Below are positions 7,807 through 16,378 of a DNA stretch of 64,000 bases, piece after piece. Every line of letters starts with the position of its first letter. Positions within the stretch are counted from its first letter, which is position 1. The notes beneath the pieces were generated by a model. It did no database searches, was not told where the DNA came from, and saw only the letters and a list, made by a program, of their open reading frames with translations. The stretch covers positions 744,001-808,000 of the forward strand of contig NZ_VOBA01000001.1 in the NCBI RefSeq assembly GCF_008369165.1, in the 5' to 3' direction. The position numbers and the translations under genes were made by a program. This DNA comes from Dietzia sp. ANT_WB102 (lineage in GTDB: Bacteria; Actinomycetota; Actinomycetes; Mycobacteriales; Mycobacteriaceae).

Positions 7807-9198
7807 ATGACCGTGAACTCTCATCCAGTGGCAGGCGACCACGCCCGAGTGGGTGGTCGTCACCGGGTGGTCATCATCGGGTCGGGCTTCGGGGGGTTGG
7901 CCGCCGCCCGGGCGCTCGACAAGGCGGACGTGGACGTGACCCTGGTCGCGAGGACCGGTCACCACCTCTTTCAACCGCTGCTGTACCAAGTGGCGACGGG
8001 AATCCTGTCAGTCGGGGAGATCGCACCCTCCATCCGGCTGGTCCTGCGCGACCAGAAGAACGCGGCCGTCGCGCTGGGGGATGTGGACCGGATCGACGTG
8101 GCCGCTCGGACGATCCACGCGGCCGCCGGGCACGTGGACTTCGAGCTCGAGTACGACAGTCTGATCGTTGCCGCAGGAGCTAACCAGTCCTACTTTGGCA
8201 ACGATCACTTCGAGCGCTGGGCTCCCGGGATGAAGTCCATCGACGACGCGCTGGAACTGCGGAGCCGGATCATGGGTTGCTTCGAGCAGGCCGAAGTGAC
8301 CGATGACGACGACGAGCGCCGCCGGCTGCTCACCTTTGTCGTCGTCGGTGCCGGGCCCACCGGGGTGGAGATGGCCGGTCAGATCGCCGAACTCGCACAT
8401 CGGACGCTGAAGAACAGTTTTCGGCAGATCGACCCGGCGCGTGCCCGCATCATCCTCATCGACGCGGCCCCGGCCGTCCTGCCTCCCTTCGGTACCAAGC
8501 TCGGCAACGCCGCCCGTGCGCGGCTGGAACAGATGGGTGTGGAAATCCAGCTCAACGCCATGGTCACCGATGTCGACTACTACGGAATTGAAGTGAAGGA
8601 CCCGGACGGATCAGTCCGCCGAATCGACACGACCTGCAAGATCTGGTCGGCCGGCGTGCAGGCGAGCCCACTGGGCGCGATGCTCGCCGAGCAGACCGGT
8701 GCAGAGGTGGACCGGGCTGGTCGGGTCCTGGTGAACACAGACCTCTCCCTGCCCGGGCATCCGGAGATCTTCGTGATCGGCGACATGATCAATCTCGACA
8801 ACCTGCCAGGTGTCTCGCCTGTCGCGATTCAGGGCGGCAAGTATGTCGCCAAGCAGATCGTTCGGGAAGTAGAACATGGCCGGTCCCCGGCGGAGCGCCC
8901 GCCGTTCAAGTATTTCGACAAGGGGTCCATGGCCACGGTGTCGCGCTATAGCGCGGTGGCCAAAGTCGGACCGCTCGAACTCCACGGCTTCATCGCCTGG
9001 GTCCTCTGGCTGGTGGTGCACCTCGCCTTCCTCATCGGCTTCAGGAACCGCGTCATCACCCTTCTGTCCTGGGGCATGCACATCGGTGACCACCGCTCGC
9101 ACCTGAACTCCACCGCCCGGTGGGTCTACGCGCGCCAAGCCATCGCCGAGGCCGGTCTCCGCGACGCCCAGTCCACAGCCAGCGCCTCCGACGGCTGA
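7807..9198 (+). CDS. ndh: Type II NADH:quinone dehydrogenase
   Basis: A 463-residue single-subunit NADH dehydrogenase (NDH-2). It oxidises NADH and reduces menaquinone at the inner face of the membrane without pumping protons. It has an N-terminal FAD-binding 'VVIIGSGFGGLAAARAL', a second dinucleotide fold 'VVVGAGPTGVEMAG' for NADH near residue 180, 'EIFVIGDM' near residue 318, and a C-terminal hydrophobic amphipathic region ('FIAWVLWLVVHLAFLIGF') for membrane attachment. The start ATG 7807 has GAGGAGG 5 nt upstream, better than the upstream GTG at 7786. Length and motif order fit the mycobacterial Ndh type. Confidence 0.93.
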   Translation: MTVNSHPVAGDHARVGGRHRVVIIGSGFGGLAAARALDKADVDVTLVARTGHHLFQPLLYQVATGILSVGEIAPSIRLVLRDQKNAAVALGDVDRIDVAARTIHAAAGHVDFELEYDSLIVAAGANQSYFGNDHFERWAPGMKSIDDALELRSRIMGCFEQAEVTDDDDERRRLLTFVVVGAGPTGVEMAGQIAELAHRTLKNSFRQIDPARARIILIDAAPAVLPPFGTKLGNAARARLEQMGVEIQLNAMVTDVDYYGIEVKDPDGSVRRIDTTCKIWSAGVQASPLGAMLAEQTGAEVDRAGRVLVNTDLSLPGHPEIFVIGDMINLDNLPGVSPVAIQGGKYVAKQIVREVEHGRSPAERPPFKYFDKGSMATVSRYSAVAKVGPLELHGFIAWVLWLVVHLAFLIGFRNRVITLLSWGMHIGDHRSHLNSTARWVYARQAIAEAGLRDAQSTASASDG

Positions 9199-9334
9199 CC
9201 GGCCGAGCGCGACCCCGCGCGTCAGCGGTAGGCGATCACCGCTGCCCCGACTCGGACGCGTGGGAAACGCTCAGCCGGGAAACCGCGCAGGGAACTACAC
9301 TCCTGCACATCTCTTCGAGCCCGGGAGGATCGCC

Positions 9335-9898
9335 ATGGGCACGCTGACATACACCGCGACCGTTTCCGTTGACGGTTATGCCGCGGACGCGAGCGGCGAC
9401 TTCAACTGGTCGGCCCCGAGCGAGGAAGTGTTCCGGTTCCACGTGGAACGCCTCGAGCCGGTTGTCCACGAGGTTCTCGGCCGCCGCACCTACCAACTGA
9501 TGGAGTACTGGCAGTCGCCACCGGAAGGCGAGTCGTGGAGTCCTGACGAGCACGAATTCGCGCGCCTCTGGAATGCGATTCCGCAAACCGTGGTGTCGTC
9601 CACCCTTGCCGTCGACGACCTGATCTCCGATCGGGACCGCCTAGTTCCGCGTCTCGACCTGGGCACGGTGGAACGCATCGTCGACGACGCCCCCGGCGAG
9701 GTCGAGATCTTCGGGCCCACCACCGCGAGCGCGGCAATCCGCGCGGGGATGGTCACGGACTTCCGATTGTTCGTCGTCCCGAAGGTGGTAGGGGGCGGTC
9801 TCCGTGCGTTGCCGCCGGACACGACGTTGGAGATGGAACTCGTCGACCATCGGGTCTTCGAGAACGGGACCACGTATTCGCACTACCGGGGACGCTGA
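9335..9898 (+). CDS. Dihydrofolate-reductase-like (RibD C-terminal domain) protein
   Basis: A 187-residue protein of the RibD C-terminal/DHFR-like family common in actinobacteria. It begins 'LTYTATVSVDGYAAD', has 'VLGRRTYQLMEYW' near residue 49, and near the end 'VVPKVVGGGLRALP', the usual motif order. Such proteins bind NADPH and are presumed reductases of unknown substrate. Start ATG 9335 has GGGAGG 7 nt upstream; the open frame could start further upstream, but without a ribosome site. It stands alone between ndh and the MHS transporter. Confidence 0.82.
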   Translation: MGTLTYTATVSVDGYAADASGDFNWSAPSEEVFRFHVERLEPVVHEVLGRRTYQLMEYWQSPPEGESWSPDEHEFARLWNAIPQTVVSSTLAVDDLISDRDRLVPRLDLGTVERIVDDAPGEVEIFGPTTASAAIRAGMVTDFRLFVVPKVVGGGLRALPPDTTLEMELVDHRVFENGTTYSHYRGR

Positions 9899-9998
9899 GC
9901 CTGGGCACACATCGGGTCCCGGGATTGGACACCGTGCGCAACGATCGCGAAAATTATCGATCCGAACTGTGCCACGTGCGCACCCACCACCTCAGAGG

Positions 9999-10012
9999 GT
10001 GACCGAGGTCAC
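9999..10012. promoter_or_regulatory. CRP/GlxR-like operator upstream of the MHS transporter
   Basis: The sequence GTGACCGAGGTCAC is a perfect palindrome that fits the GTGA-N6-TCAC core of CRP-family sites (in Corynebacteriales the GlxR consensus is TGTGA-N6-TCACA). It sits about 70 nt upstream of the transporter ATG. Match to the core is seen; cAMP-dependent regulation of an organic-acid carrier is inference. Confidence 0.45.
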
Positions 10013-10081
10013 TTGTCCGCCTAGCCTTGTCGCGGTCGACGGTAGCCGACACCCTCGCTGCCCCGAAGTCCTAGGAGGAAC

Positions 10082-11482
10082 ATGGCAACGCCGGACGGGT
10101 CCAGCAAGCCCCACGGGACGAGCACCGCGGTCGCCGAAACGATCCCGGCCGAGCCGGTGCCTCGGCGACGCATCGTCCTCGCCTCGCTCATCGGCACCAC
10201 GATCGAGTTCTACGACTTCTACATCTTCGCCACGGCCGCGGTGTCGGTATTCCCGCTGTTGTTCTTCGCCGGCGGAGATTCGGGCACCGCCCTGCTGGCC
10301 TCGATGGCCACGTTCGGCACGGCGTTCATCGCCAGGCCCCTCGGGTCGATCGTCTTCGGCCACTACGGGGACCGTCTCGGGCGGAAGGTCACCCTGGTCG
10401 GCGCGCTGCTGACCATGGGCATCGCCACGTTCCTCATCGGCCTGTTGCCCACGATCCACCAGATCGGCCTGTGGGCGCCGGCGATGCTGACGATCCTGCG
10501 GTTCTTCCAGGGGATCGGCCTCGGCGGCGAGTGGTCGGGCGCCGCACTCCTGGCCTCCGAGACCGCGGAGCCGGGCAAGCGCGCGTTCGCCGCGATGTGG
10601 CCACAGCTCGGGGCGCCGTTCGGCTTCATCCTCGCCAACGGCTTGTTCCTGCTCTTGACGACGTGGTTCACGTACGACTCCACCGCGGCCGACCTGGCGG
10701 ACCCGTTCCTCGTGTGGGGATGGCGTCTGCCGTTCCTGCTCTCGGTGTTGATGGTCGGCGTCGGCCTGTACGTCCGACTCCGGATCGAGGAGACCCCGGT
10801 CTTCGCTCGAGCGATCGTCAACAACGAGCGGGTCAAGGCCCCGGTCTCGGAGGTGTTCCGCAAGAACGGCCGGGAGATCGTCCTCGGCACGTTCATCATG
10901 CTGGCCACCTACGGCCTGTTCTACCTGATGACGACATGGATCCTGTCATTCGCGATCGGCGGCGAGGGCACCGGCGGGCTCGGCTACGGCTACCGGTCGT
11001 TCCTCATCATCCAGGTGATCGCGATCGTCCTCTTCGCCGCGTTCATCCCGGTCGCCGGCCTGCTGGCCGACAAGTTCGGTCGCCGCCGGATGCTCCTCGG
11101 TGTCACCGCCGCGATCATCGCGTTCGGCCTGAGCTTCGGCTGGTGGCTCGACCCGGACGCGATGGGGACCGGCAGTGACCTCGATGTGGTCCGGATGCTG
11201 CTCTTCCTGTGCGTCGGGATGACGCTCATGGGCCTGACCTTCGGACCGATGTCCGCAGTGCTTCCCGAACTGTTCCCCACCAACACCCGCTACACGGGTT
11301 CCGGAGTGGCGTATAACTTCTCCGCCATCCTGGGCGCGGCCCTGACCCCGTTCGTCGCAGTGTGGCTGGTGCAGAACTACTCGGTCGCGCATGTCGGCTA
11401 CTACCTGGTCGGACTGGGCGTGCTCACCATCGTCTCGCTGGTCCTCGCGCCGGAGACCAGCAAGACGTCACTGGATTCCTGA
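10082..11482 (+). CDS. MFS transporter, MHS (metabolite:H+ symporter) family
   Basis: A 466-residue, 12-segment transporter. 'GTTIEFYDFYIFATAAVSV' near residue 38 and 'RPLGSIVFGHYGDRLGRK' near residue 83 are signature motifs of the MHS family (ShiA, KgtP, ProP relatives). 'GLGGEWSGAALLA' is the conserved loop before TM5. It probably imports a carboxylate or related solute with protons; the substrate cannot be told. Start ATG 10082 follows AGGAGGAAC. A CRP-like palindrome lies about 70 nt upstream. No enzyme gene is linked to it. Confidence 0.9.
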   Translation: MATPDGSSKPHGTSTAVAETIPAEPVPRRRIVLASLIGTTIEFYDFYIFATAAVSVFPLLFFAGGDSGTALLASMATFGTAFIARPLGSIVFGHYGDRLGRKVTLVGALLTMGIATFLIGLLPTIHQIGLWAPAMLTILRFFQGIGLGGEWSGAALLASETAEPGKRAFAAMWPQLGAPFGFILANGLFLLLTTWFTYDSTAADLADPFLVWGWRLPFLLSVLMVGVGLYVRLRIEETPVFARAIVNNERVKAPVSEVFRKNGREIVLGTFIMLATYGLFYLMTTWILSFAIGGEGTGGLGYGYRSFLIIQVIAIVLFAAFIPVAGLLADKFGRRRMLLGVTAAIIAFGLSFGWWLDPDAMGTGSDLDVVRMLLFLCVGMTLMGLTFGPMSAVLPELFPTNTRYTGSGVAYNFSAILGAALTPFVAVWLVQNYSVAHVGYYLVGLGVLTIVSLVLAPETSKTSLDS

Positions 11483-11763
11483 CGCTCGACCCGCCCGACC
11501 CGCCCGGCCCGCCCGGCCCGCCCGCGACAGAACAAGACCCCGGGACCGACGCGCGGTCCCGGGGTCGTCTCCCGTGTCTCGGACGAATGAGAAGGGCCGC
11601 CGAGGATGTCGGTGGGCAGCAGGCCGGTCAGCGAGTCGGTCGCGCTGCCGATGTCACTGCCGTACCCCTGGAGCAGGGACCCGAGTCCGAGCGAGCCGAG
11701 GAGCGGGGCGGCGAGGGAGCCGACCGCGAGCGAGCCGAGAGAGCCCAGTGCGTCTGAACCCAT
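11401..11763 (-). CDS. Candidate Gly/Ser/Leu-rich small protein, unknown
   Basis: The minus-strand frame opens with ATG 11763, preceded by GAAAGGA about 10 nt upstream and by a -10-like CATAAT with a palindrome (listed separately). The first 55 or so residues are a regular, hydrophobic GSL-rich sequence ('DALGSLGSLAVGSLAAP', then 'LLGSLGLGSLLQGYGSD') with no charged clusters and no signal peptide. The frame then runs through a perfect hairpin at 11536-11566 that looks like this transcript's own terminator, and overlaps the 3' end of the MHS gene by 82 bp. So the true C-terminus is unclear: a missed stop, a sequencing error or a chance frame. It is reminiscent of short mycomembrane peptides of Corynebacteriales, but no homology is claimed. 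Confidence 0.4.
   Translation of the reverse strand: MGSDALGSLGSLAVGSLAAPLLGSLGLGSLLQGYGSDIGSATDSLTGLLPTDILGGPSHSSETRETTPGPRVGPGVLFCRGRAGRAGRVGRVERQESSDVLLVSGARTSETMVSTPSPTR
11536..11566 (-). terminator. Strong hairpin, terminator-like on the minus strand
   Basis: A 13-bp perfect stem (GACCCCGGGACCG with CGGTCCCGGGGTC) around a 5-nt loop. On the minus strand it is followed by TTGTTCTGT, a U-rich tail; on the plus strand the following bases are not U-rich. It therefore best fits a terminator for a minus-strand transcript from 11763, though it may also stop the convergent MHS transcript. Confidence 0.65.
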
Positions 11764-11789
11764 GGCAGTTGTGTCCTTTCGTCAGGGTC

Positions 11790-11812
11790 ATTATGTGAAC
11801 CGCGTCACGCGG
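11790..11812 (-). promoter_or_regulatory. Promoter and operator of the GSL-rich ORF
   Basis: On the minus strand a CATAAT hexamer (11795-11790) lies about 27 nt before the ATG at 11763. Directly upstream is the palindrome CCGCGT-C-ACGCGG at 11800-11812, which would overlap the -35/-10 spacer. This pairing of a promoter with an operator is the main reason to take the small ORF seriously. Confidence 0.45.
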
Positions 11813-11884
11813 GCCACGAGTGCGAGGTTAACAGTGATCCGGCCTGCCCTCGACCGCTGAGCGAACACCCGCCACGCGCCCGAT

Positions 11885-11890
11885 TAGGAT
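11885..11890 (+). promoter_or_regulatory. -10 element giving a probable leaderless cobQ mRNA
   Basis: TAGGAT ends 8 nt before the cobQ GTG at 11899. That spacing places transcription start at or next to the start codon, so the mRNA would have no leader. No ribosome site at proper spacing and no riboswitch is seen before cobQ. Leaderless genes are common in actinobacteria. Confidence 0.5.
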
Positions 11891-11898
11891 CGACGACT

Positions 11899-13500
11899 GT
11901 GACCCCCTCCCTGCTCGTCGCCGGTACGACCTCCGACGCGGGCAAGAGCGTCGTCACCACCGCCCTGTGCCGGGCATTCGCCCGCCGCGGCCTGCGGGTG
12001 GCGCCGTTCAAGGCGCAGAACATGTCCAACAACTCGATGGTCGTCGAGGGTCCGGACGGCACCGCCGAGATCGGCCGCGCCCAATGGATCCAGGCGCTCG
12101 CCGCCCGCGCGGAGCCCGAGCCCGCGATGAACCCGGTGCTGCTCAAGCCCGGCGGTGACCGGCGCAGCCACGTGGTGGTCATGGGCAAGCCGGCAGGCTC
12201 GGTCTCCTCGCGGGACTTCGTCGACGGGCGAGCCCACCTGGCCCGGGCGGCGTTCGCGGCATACGACGACCTCGCGTCCCGCCACGACCTCATCATCTGC
12301 GAAGGCGCCGGCAGCCCCACGGAGATCAACCTCCGCGACAGCGACTACGTGAACATGGGCCTGGCCCGCCACGCGGACATGCCGGTCGTGGTGGTCGGCG
12401 ACATCGACCGTGGGGGAGTGTTCGCGGCACTGTACGGCACAGTCGCGCTGCTCGCCCCGGCGGACCAGCGGCTGGTCGCCGGGTTCGTCATCAACAAGTT
12501 CCGCGGCGACCCCACGCTCCTCGCCCCCGGGCTGCGCCAGCTCGAGGACCTCACCGGTCGGCCGGTCCACGGGGTGCTGCCCTGGGATCCCGACCTGTGG
12601 ATGGACTCGGAAGACGCCCTCGCGGTGACCGCGCGCGCCGCCGACGCTGCCGCCACCCTGCGGGTGGCCGTGATCCGACTGCCTCGGATCAGCAACTTCA
12701 CCGACGTCGACGCCCTCGGACTGGAAGCTGACGTCGACGTCGAGTTCGTCACGGAGCCGCGCGACCTCGCCGGTGCGGACCTCGTCGTCGTCCCAGGCAC
12801 CCGCGCGACCCTCGACGATCTGGCGTGGCTCCGCGCCCGGGGCCTGGACCGCGCGATCACCACCCACGTCGGGCGCGGCGGCGCGGTGTTGGGGATCTGC
12901 GGCGGGTTCCAGATGCTCGGCGGCACGATCAGCGACCCGGACGGTATCGAGGGCGAGCCCGGTGCGCGGGTCACCGGCCTGGGACTGCTCGCCGTCACCA
13001 CCCGCTTCGGCGCCGAGAAGGTACTGCGATTGCCGACTGGGCGCGCCCTCGGTGAGGACGTGCGCGGGTACGAGATCCACCACGGGAGGGTGACGATCGA
13101 CGCCGCCGGCAGTCGCGACGGCGCCGACGACCGTGATGGCAACGACTACGACGACGACGAGGAGTTCCCCGGCGGAGCCCGGCGGGGACGCGTGTTCGGG
13201 ACCATGTGGCACGGAACTCTCGAATCAGACGGCTTTCGATCGGCGTTGTTGGCCGAGGTTGTCCGTGGCTCGGGTGGAGGAGGCACGGGGGGAGAAGACA
13301 CGGGTGAGGCAGGCGCGGGTGAGTCAGGCGCGGGCCGGGCGCGCGCGGCGTCGCACGTGAGCTTCGCCCGGGCGCGCGAGGCCCGCCTCGACCTGTTGGC
13401 CGATCTCGCCGAGGCCCACCTCGACCTGGACGCCCTACTCGAGTTGGCGCGGGCCGGCGCGCCCGAGCTGCCACTGTTGCCGCCGGGGGCGGACCGATGA
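11899..13500 (+). CDS. cobQ: Adenosylcobyric acid synthase (glutamine-hydrolysing)
   Basis: A 533-residue CobQ, which amidates four side chains of adenosylcobyrinate a,c-diamide using glutamine and ATP. The N-terminal dethiobiotin-synthetase-like domain starts 'LLVAGTTSDAGKSVVTTALCR' minus its last residue, then has 'PFKAQNMSNNSMV'. The C-terminal class I amidotransferase domain has the nucleophile Cys near residue 334 ('GICGGFQMLGG') and His around 394 ('YEIHHGRV') and in 'TMWHGTLESDGFR'. An Asp/Gly-rich insertion near residues 405-425 and a Gly/Glu-rich stretch near 455-475 lengthen it slightly. Start is GTG 11899, probably leaderless. Its stop overlaps the cobK ATG (ATGA), so the two genes are coupled. 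Confidence 0.95.
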   Translation: MTPSLLVAGTTSDAGKSVVTTALCRAFARRGLRVAPFKAQNMSNNSMVVEGPDGTAEIGRAQWIQALAARAEPEPAMNPVLLKPGGDRRSHVVVMGKPAGSVSSRDFVDGRAHLARAAFAAYDDLASRHDLIICEGAGSPTEINLRDSDYVNMGLARHADMPVVVVGDIDRGGVFAALYGTVALLAPADQRLVAGFVINKFRGDPTLLAPGLRQLEDLTGRPVHGVLPWDPDLWMDSEDALAVTARAADAAATLRVAVIRLPRISNFTDVDALGLEADVDVEFVTEPRDLAGADLVVVPGTRATLDDLAWLRARGLDRAITTHVGRGGAVLGICGGFQMLGGTISDPDGIEGEPGARVTGLGLLAVTTRFGAEKVLRLPTGRALGEDVRGYEIHHGRVTIDAAGSRDGADDRDGNDYDDDEEFPGGARRGRVFGTMWHGTLESDGFRSALLAEVVRGSGGGGTGGEDTGEAGAGESGAGRARAASHVSFARAREARLDLLADLAEAHLDLDALLELARAGAPELPLLPPGADR

Positions 13501-14234
13501 CCGTGCTCGTGCTGGGCGGGACGGGTGAGGCCCGCGAGCTCGCCGCGCTGCTAGTGGAACGTGGGGTGCCCGTCGTGTCGTCGCTGGCCGGACGCGTGTC
13601 GAGGCCGCGGCTGCCCGTGGGCGAGGTGCGGATCGGCGGGTTCGGCGGAGTCGACGGGTTGGCCCGGCACCTTCGCGAGTCCGGGGTGCGGGCGGTGGTG
13701 GACGCCACCCATCCGTTCGCGCGCGTGATCTCCAGCAATGCCGCCGCCGCCTGCCACTCGACCGGGGTGCCGCTATTGCGGTTGGAGCGTCCGGGCTGGT
13801 CAGCGGCCCCCGGAGCGGAATCCTGGCACTGGGTCGACGACCACGACGCCGCCGCCGACACCGTCGCCGAGTTGGGGGAGCGGCCACTACTCACCGTGGG
13901 CCGCCAGTCCCTCGACCGTTTCACCGGCCCGCTGGGGAATGCGCGCGCGGTGGTGCGTGTGGTCGATCCGCCGGAGCATCCGCTGCCAGAGCAGTGGGTG
14001 GTAATGCGTGCCCGCGGCCCGTACACGGAGGAGGGCGAGCGCGAGCTGTTCACCCGCCACGGCATCGACGTTCTGGTCACCAAGGATTCGGGCGGGGCGC
14101 TGACCTGGGCCAAGATGGTCGTGGCGACCGAGCTGGGCGTGCCGGTGGTCGTGGTGCGTAGACCCGCCAGCGCGCAGGGGGTGCCCGTGGTGGCGTCCGC
14201 TGTCGAGGCCGCGGATCGGGTCGCCCCGCGATAG
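13497..14234 (+). CDS. cobK: Precorrin-6A reductase
   Basis: A 245-residue CobK/CbiJ, which reduces precorrin-6A to precorrin-6B with NADPH. Visible family features are the N-terminal 'VLVLGGTGEARELAALL', 'VVDATHPFA' near residue 64, and 'VTKDSGGALTWAKM' near residue 198. The ATG overlaps the cobQ stop. It converges on cobB with a gap of only 3 bp. No further gene follows on this strand, so cobQ-cobK is a two-gene operon. Confidence 0.93.
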   Translation: MTVLVLGGTGEARELAALLVERGVPVVSSLAGRVSRPRLPVGEVRIGGFGGVDGLARHLRESGVRAVVDATHPFARVISSNAAAACHSTGVPLLRLERPGWSAAPGAESWHWVDDHDAAADTVAELGERPLLTVGRQSLDRFTGPLGNARAVVRVVDPPEHPLPEQWVVMRARGPYTEEGERELFTRHGIDVLVTKDSGGALTWAKMVVATELGVPVVVVRRPASAQGVPVVASAVEAADRVAPR

Positions 14235-14237
14235 TCG

Positions 14238-15770
14238 TCAGACGGACGCCTCCGCCCCCGCCCGGGCGAACCGGCGGACGTGGGCGGCGAACCTCGCGGC
14301 CAACGCGGGGTGCCCAGCCCAGTGCGTATGCAGGTAGGAGGCGTGCACGGAGCCGGTGACAAATCCCTCGGCCCCGGCGGAGCTGGTCCAGGCGGGCGCC
14401 GACCCGGAGCCGGCAGCCGCCCCGACAGTTGGGCTGCCGCGGTCCGTCCCGGCGGACGGGGTGACCGCGGTGCGGTGGAACTCGTGGCCGGTGACCTCGG
14501 TGCTCGCGGTAGAGAGGACGCTGTCGGCGACCGCGGTTGAACGGCGGTAGGCCAGCGTCAACCGCGGGGCCATGGCGGCGTCGGCGTCGATCGCCCCCAC
14601 CATCGGGGTCCCGTCGAGACTGCGACAGAGGTAGAGCAGGCCGGCGCACTCGGCGACGGTCGGCGTCCCTGCGGATGTCGCCGCGCGCAGTTCCCGCAGC
14701 ATTGGCTCGTTTGCGGCGAGGTCACCGGCGTGCACCTCGGGGAAACCTCCGCCGAGGTAGATCCCCGCCGTACCCCGGGGCAATGACTCGTCGACGAGCG
14801 GGTCGAACGGCGCCACCGAGCAGCCGGCCGCCTCGAGCAGCTCGGCCGTCTCGGCGTAGCGGAACGTGAACGCCCGGCCACCGGCGATGGCGATGAGCGG
14901 GCGAGCCTCGTCGTCGTCGACTCCACGAGCCCGGCCCGCCACGGGGCCGCCACCATCCACTACAACTGTGGTGCACTCCAACGCCGTCTGCGCCGACCAC
15001 GCCTCGCCTGCCAGCGGCGGCGCGGACCGGGCGATCCTCATGACCGCCTCGAGGTCGATCGACGCCGCCACCTTGCCGGCCAGGTGGTCGAGCGACCGCG
15101 CCGCCTCGGGGCGCTCGGCGGCGGGGACCAGGCCGAGATGACGGGAAGGGGCCGTGACGTCGTCATCGCGCTGCAGCACGCCCAGCACCGGAATGCCGAG
15201 CGGCGCCAGCGCGCGCCGGACCTCGTCGGAGTGGCGCACGGATCCGGCCTTGTTGAGCACCACGCCCGCAATGCGCACGGACGGATCGAACGACGCCATC
15301 CCCAACACCACCGCGGCGATGCTGCGCGAGGCGTGCGAGATGTCCACCACCAACACGACGGGGGAATCGGTGAGCCGCGCGACGTGCGCGGTGGAGGCGA
15401 ACCCGTCGCCGCCGATGTGCCCGTCGTACAGGCCCATCACGCCCTCGATCACCGCAACGTCGGCCGCGCGAGACCCGGGCGCCCCGCCGAGCCGCGCGCC
15501 GTGCTGGAGCAGCGGCACGACCTGCTCCTCGCCCACCAGATGCGGGTCGAGGTTGCGGCCGGGCCGCCCGGTGGCGAGCGCGTGGTACCCGGGATCGATG
15601 TAGTCCGGGCCCACCTTGTGTCCGGACACCGTGAGCCCGGTGCGCCGCAGGGCCGCCATGAGCCCGGTCGCGACGGTCGTCTTGCCGTGCCCGGACGCCG
15701 GCGCGGCCACCACGAGCCTCGGCAGCGCGGTGGAGGTCGGCGCTGTGGAGGCTGGCGCGGCGGTCACCAT
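14238..15770 (-). CDS. cobB: Cobyrinic acid a,c-diamide synthase (hydrogenobyrinate a,c-diamide synthase)
   Basis: A 510-residue CobB/CbiA, which amidates the a and c side chains of hydrogenobyrinate with glutamine and ATP. It has an N-terminal P-loop-like 'VVAAPASGHGKTTVATGL', 'HKVGPDYIDPGYH' near residue 50, and a C-terminal glutamine amidotransferase domain with Cys in 'TVAECAGLLYL' and 'GGGFPEVHAGDL' before it. Near the C-terminus lies an Ala/Gly/Ser/Pro-rich insertion of about 30 residues, then the 'GSVHASYLHTHW' end with the second His. The start is ATG 15770, which overlaps the cobO stop by 7 bp. Third gene of the riboswitch-led chelatase-cobO-cobB operon. Confidence 0.94.
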   Translation of the reverse strand: MVTAAPASTAPTSTALPRLVVAAPASGHGKTTVATGLMAALRRTGLTVSGHKVGPDYIDPGYHALATGRPGRNLDPHLVGEEQVVPLLQHGARLGGAPGSRAADVAVIEGVMGLYDGHIGGDGFASTAHVARLTDSPVVLVVDISHASRSIAAVVLGMASFDPSVRIAGVVLNKAGSVRHSDEVRRALAPLGIPVLGVLQRDDDVTAPSRHLGLVPAAERPEAARSLDHLAGKVAASIDLEAVMRIARSAPPLAGEAWSAQTALECTTVVVDGGGPVAGRARGVDDDEARPLIAIAGGRAFTFRYAETAELLEAAGCSVAPFDPLVDESLPRGTAGIYLGGGFPEVHAGDLAANEPMLRELRAATSAGTPTVAECAGLLYLCRSLDGTPMVGAIDADAAMAPRLTLAYRRSTAVADSVLSTASTEVTGHEFHRTAVTPSAGTDRGSPTVGAAAGSGSAPAWTSSAGAEGFVTGSVHASYLHTHWAGHPALAARFAAHVRRFARAGAEASV

Positions 15771-16378
15771 TCGATGCCCCGCTGCCCCTTCTGCCCGGCG
15801 TCCATCGGGTGCTTGACCTTGGTCATCTCGGTGACCAGGTCGGCGGCGTCGATCAGCCGCGGGTCGGCGTCGCGGCCGGTGATCACCACATGCTGGCGGC
15901 CGGGGCGCGAGATCAGCGTCTCCACCACGTCGTCGACGTCCACCCAGCCCCACTTCATGGGATAGGTGAACTCGTCGAGCAGGTAGAGGTCGTGTCGCTC
16001 CTCGGCCAGGCGGCGCTTGATCTCGGCCCACCCCTCGGCGGCGTCGGCGGCGTGATCGTCCTCTGTGCCGTCCTTACGCGACCAGGACCATCCCGAGCCC
16101 ATCTTGTGCCACTCGACCGGGCCGCCCTCGCCGGTCTCGTCGTGGAGGCGGGCGAGGCGTTCCATGACGGTCTGCTCGCCGATGCGCCACTTGGCGGACT
16201 TGACGAACTGGAACACGCCGATGTCCCAGCCCTGGTTCCACGCGCGCATGGCCACGCCGAACGCGGCCGTGGACTTTCCCTTGCCGGGCCCGGTGTGGAC
16301 CATGACGAGAGGCCGGTTGCGGCGTTGGCGGGTGCTGAGCCCGTCGTCGGGCACGGTCTCGGGCTGTCCCTTGGGCAT
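15764..16378 (-). CDS. cobO: Cob(I)yrinic acid a,c-diamide adenosyltransferase
   Basis: A 204-residue CobO/CobA(Salmonella)-type corrinoid adenosyltransferase. It transfers the 5'-deoxyadenosyl group of ATP to reduced cobalt. The P-loop 'HTGPGKGKSTAAFG' begins near residue 28, followed by 'QFVKSAKWRIGE', 'DLYLLDEFTYPMKWGW' and 'VITGRDADPRLIDAADLVTE', all family hallmarks. The start codon shares one base with the chelatase stop (TGATG) and its 3' end overlaps cobB. Confidence 0.95.
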   Translation of the reverse strand: MPKGQPETVPDDGLSTRQRRNRPLVMVHTGPGKGKSTAAFGVAMRAWNQGWDIGVFQFVKSAKWRIGEQTVMERLARLHDETGEGGPVEWHKMGSGWSWSRKDGTEDDHAADAAEGWAEIKRRLAEERHDLYLLDEFTYPMKWGWVDVDDVVETLISRPGRQHVVITGRDADPRLIDAADLVTEMTKVKHPMDAGQKGQRGIEW

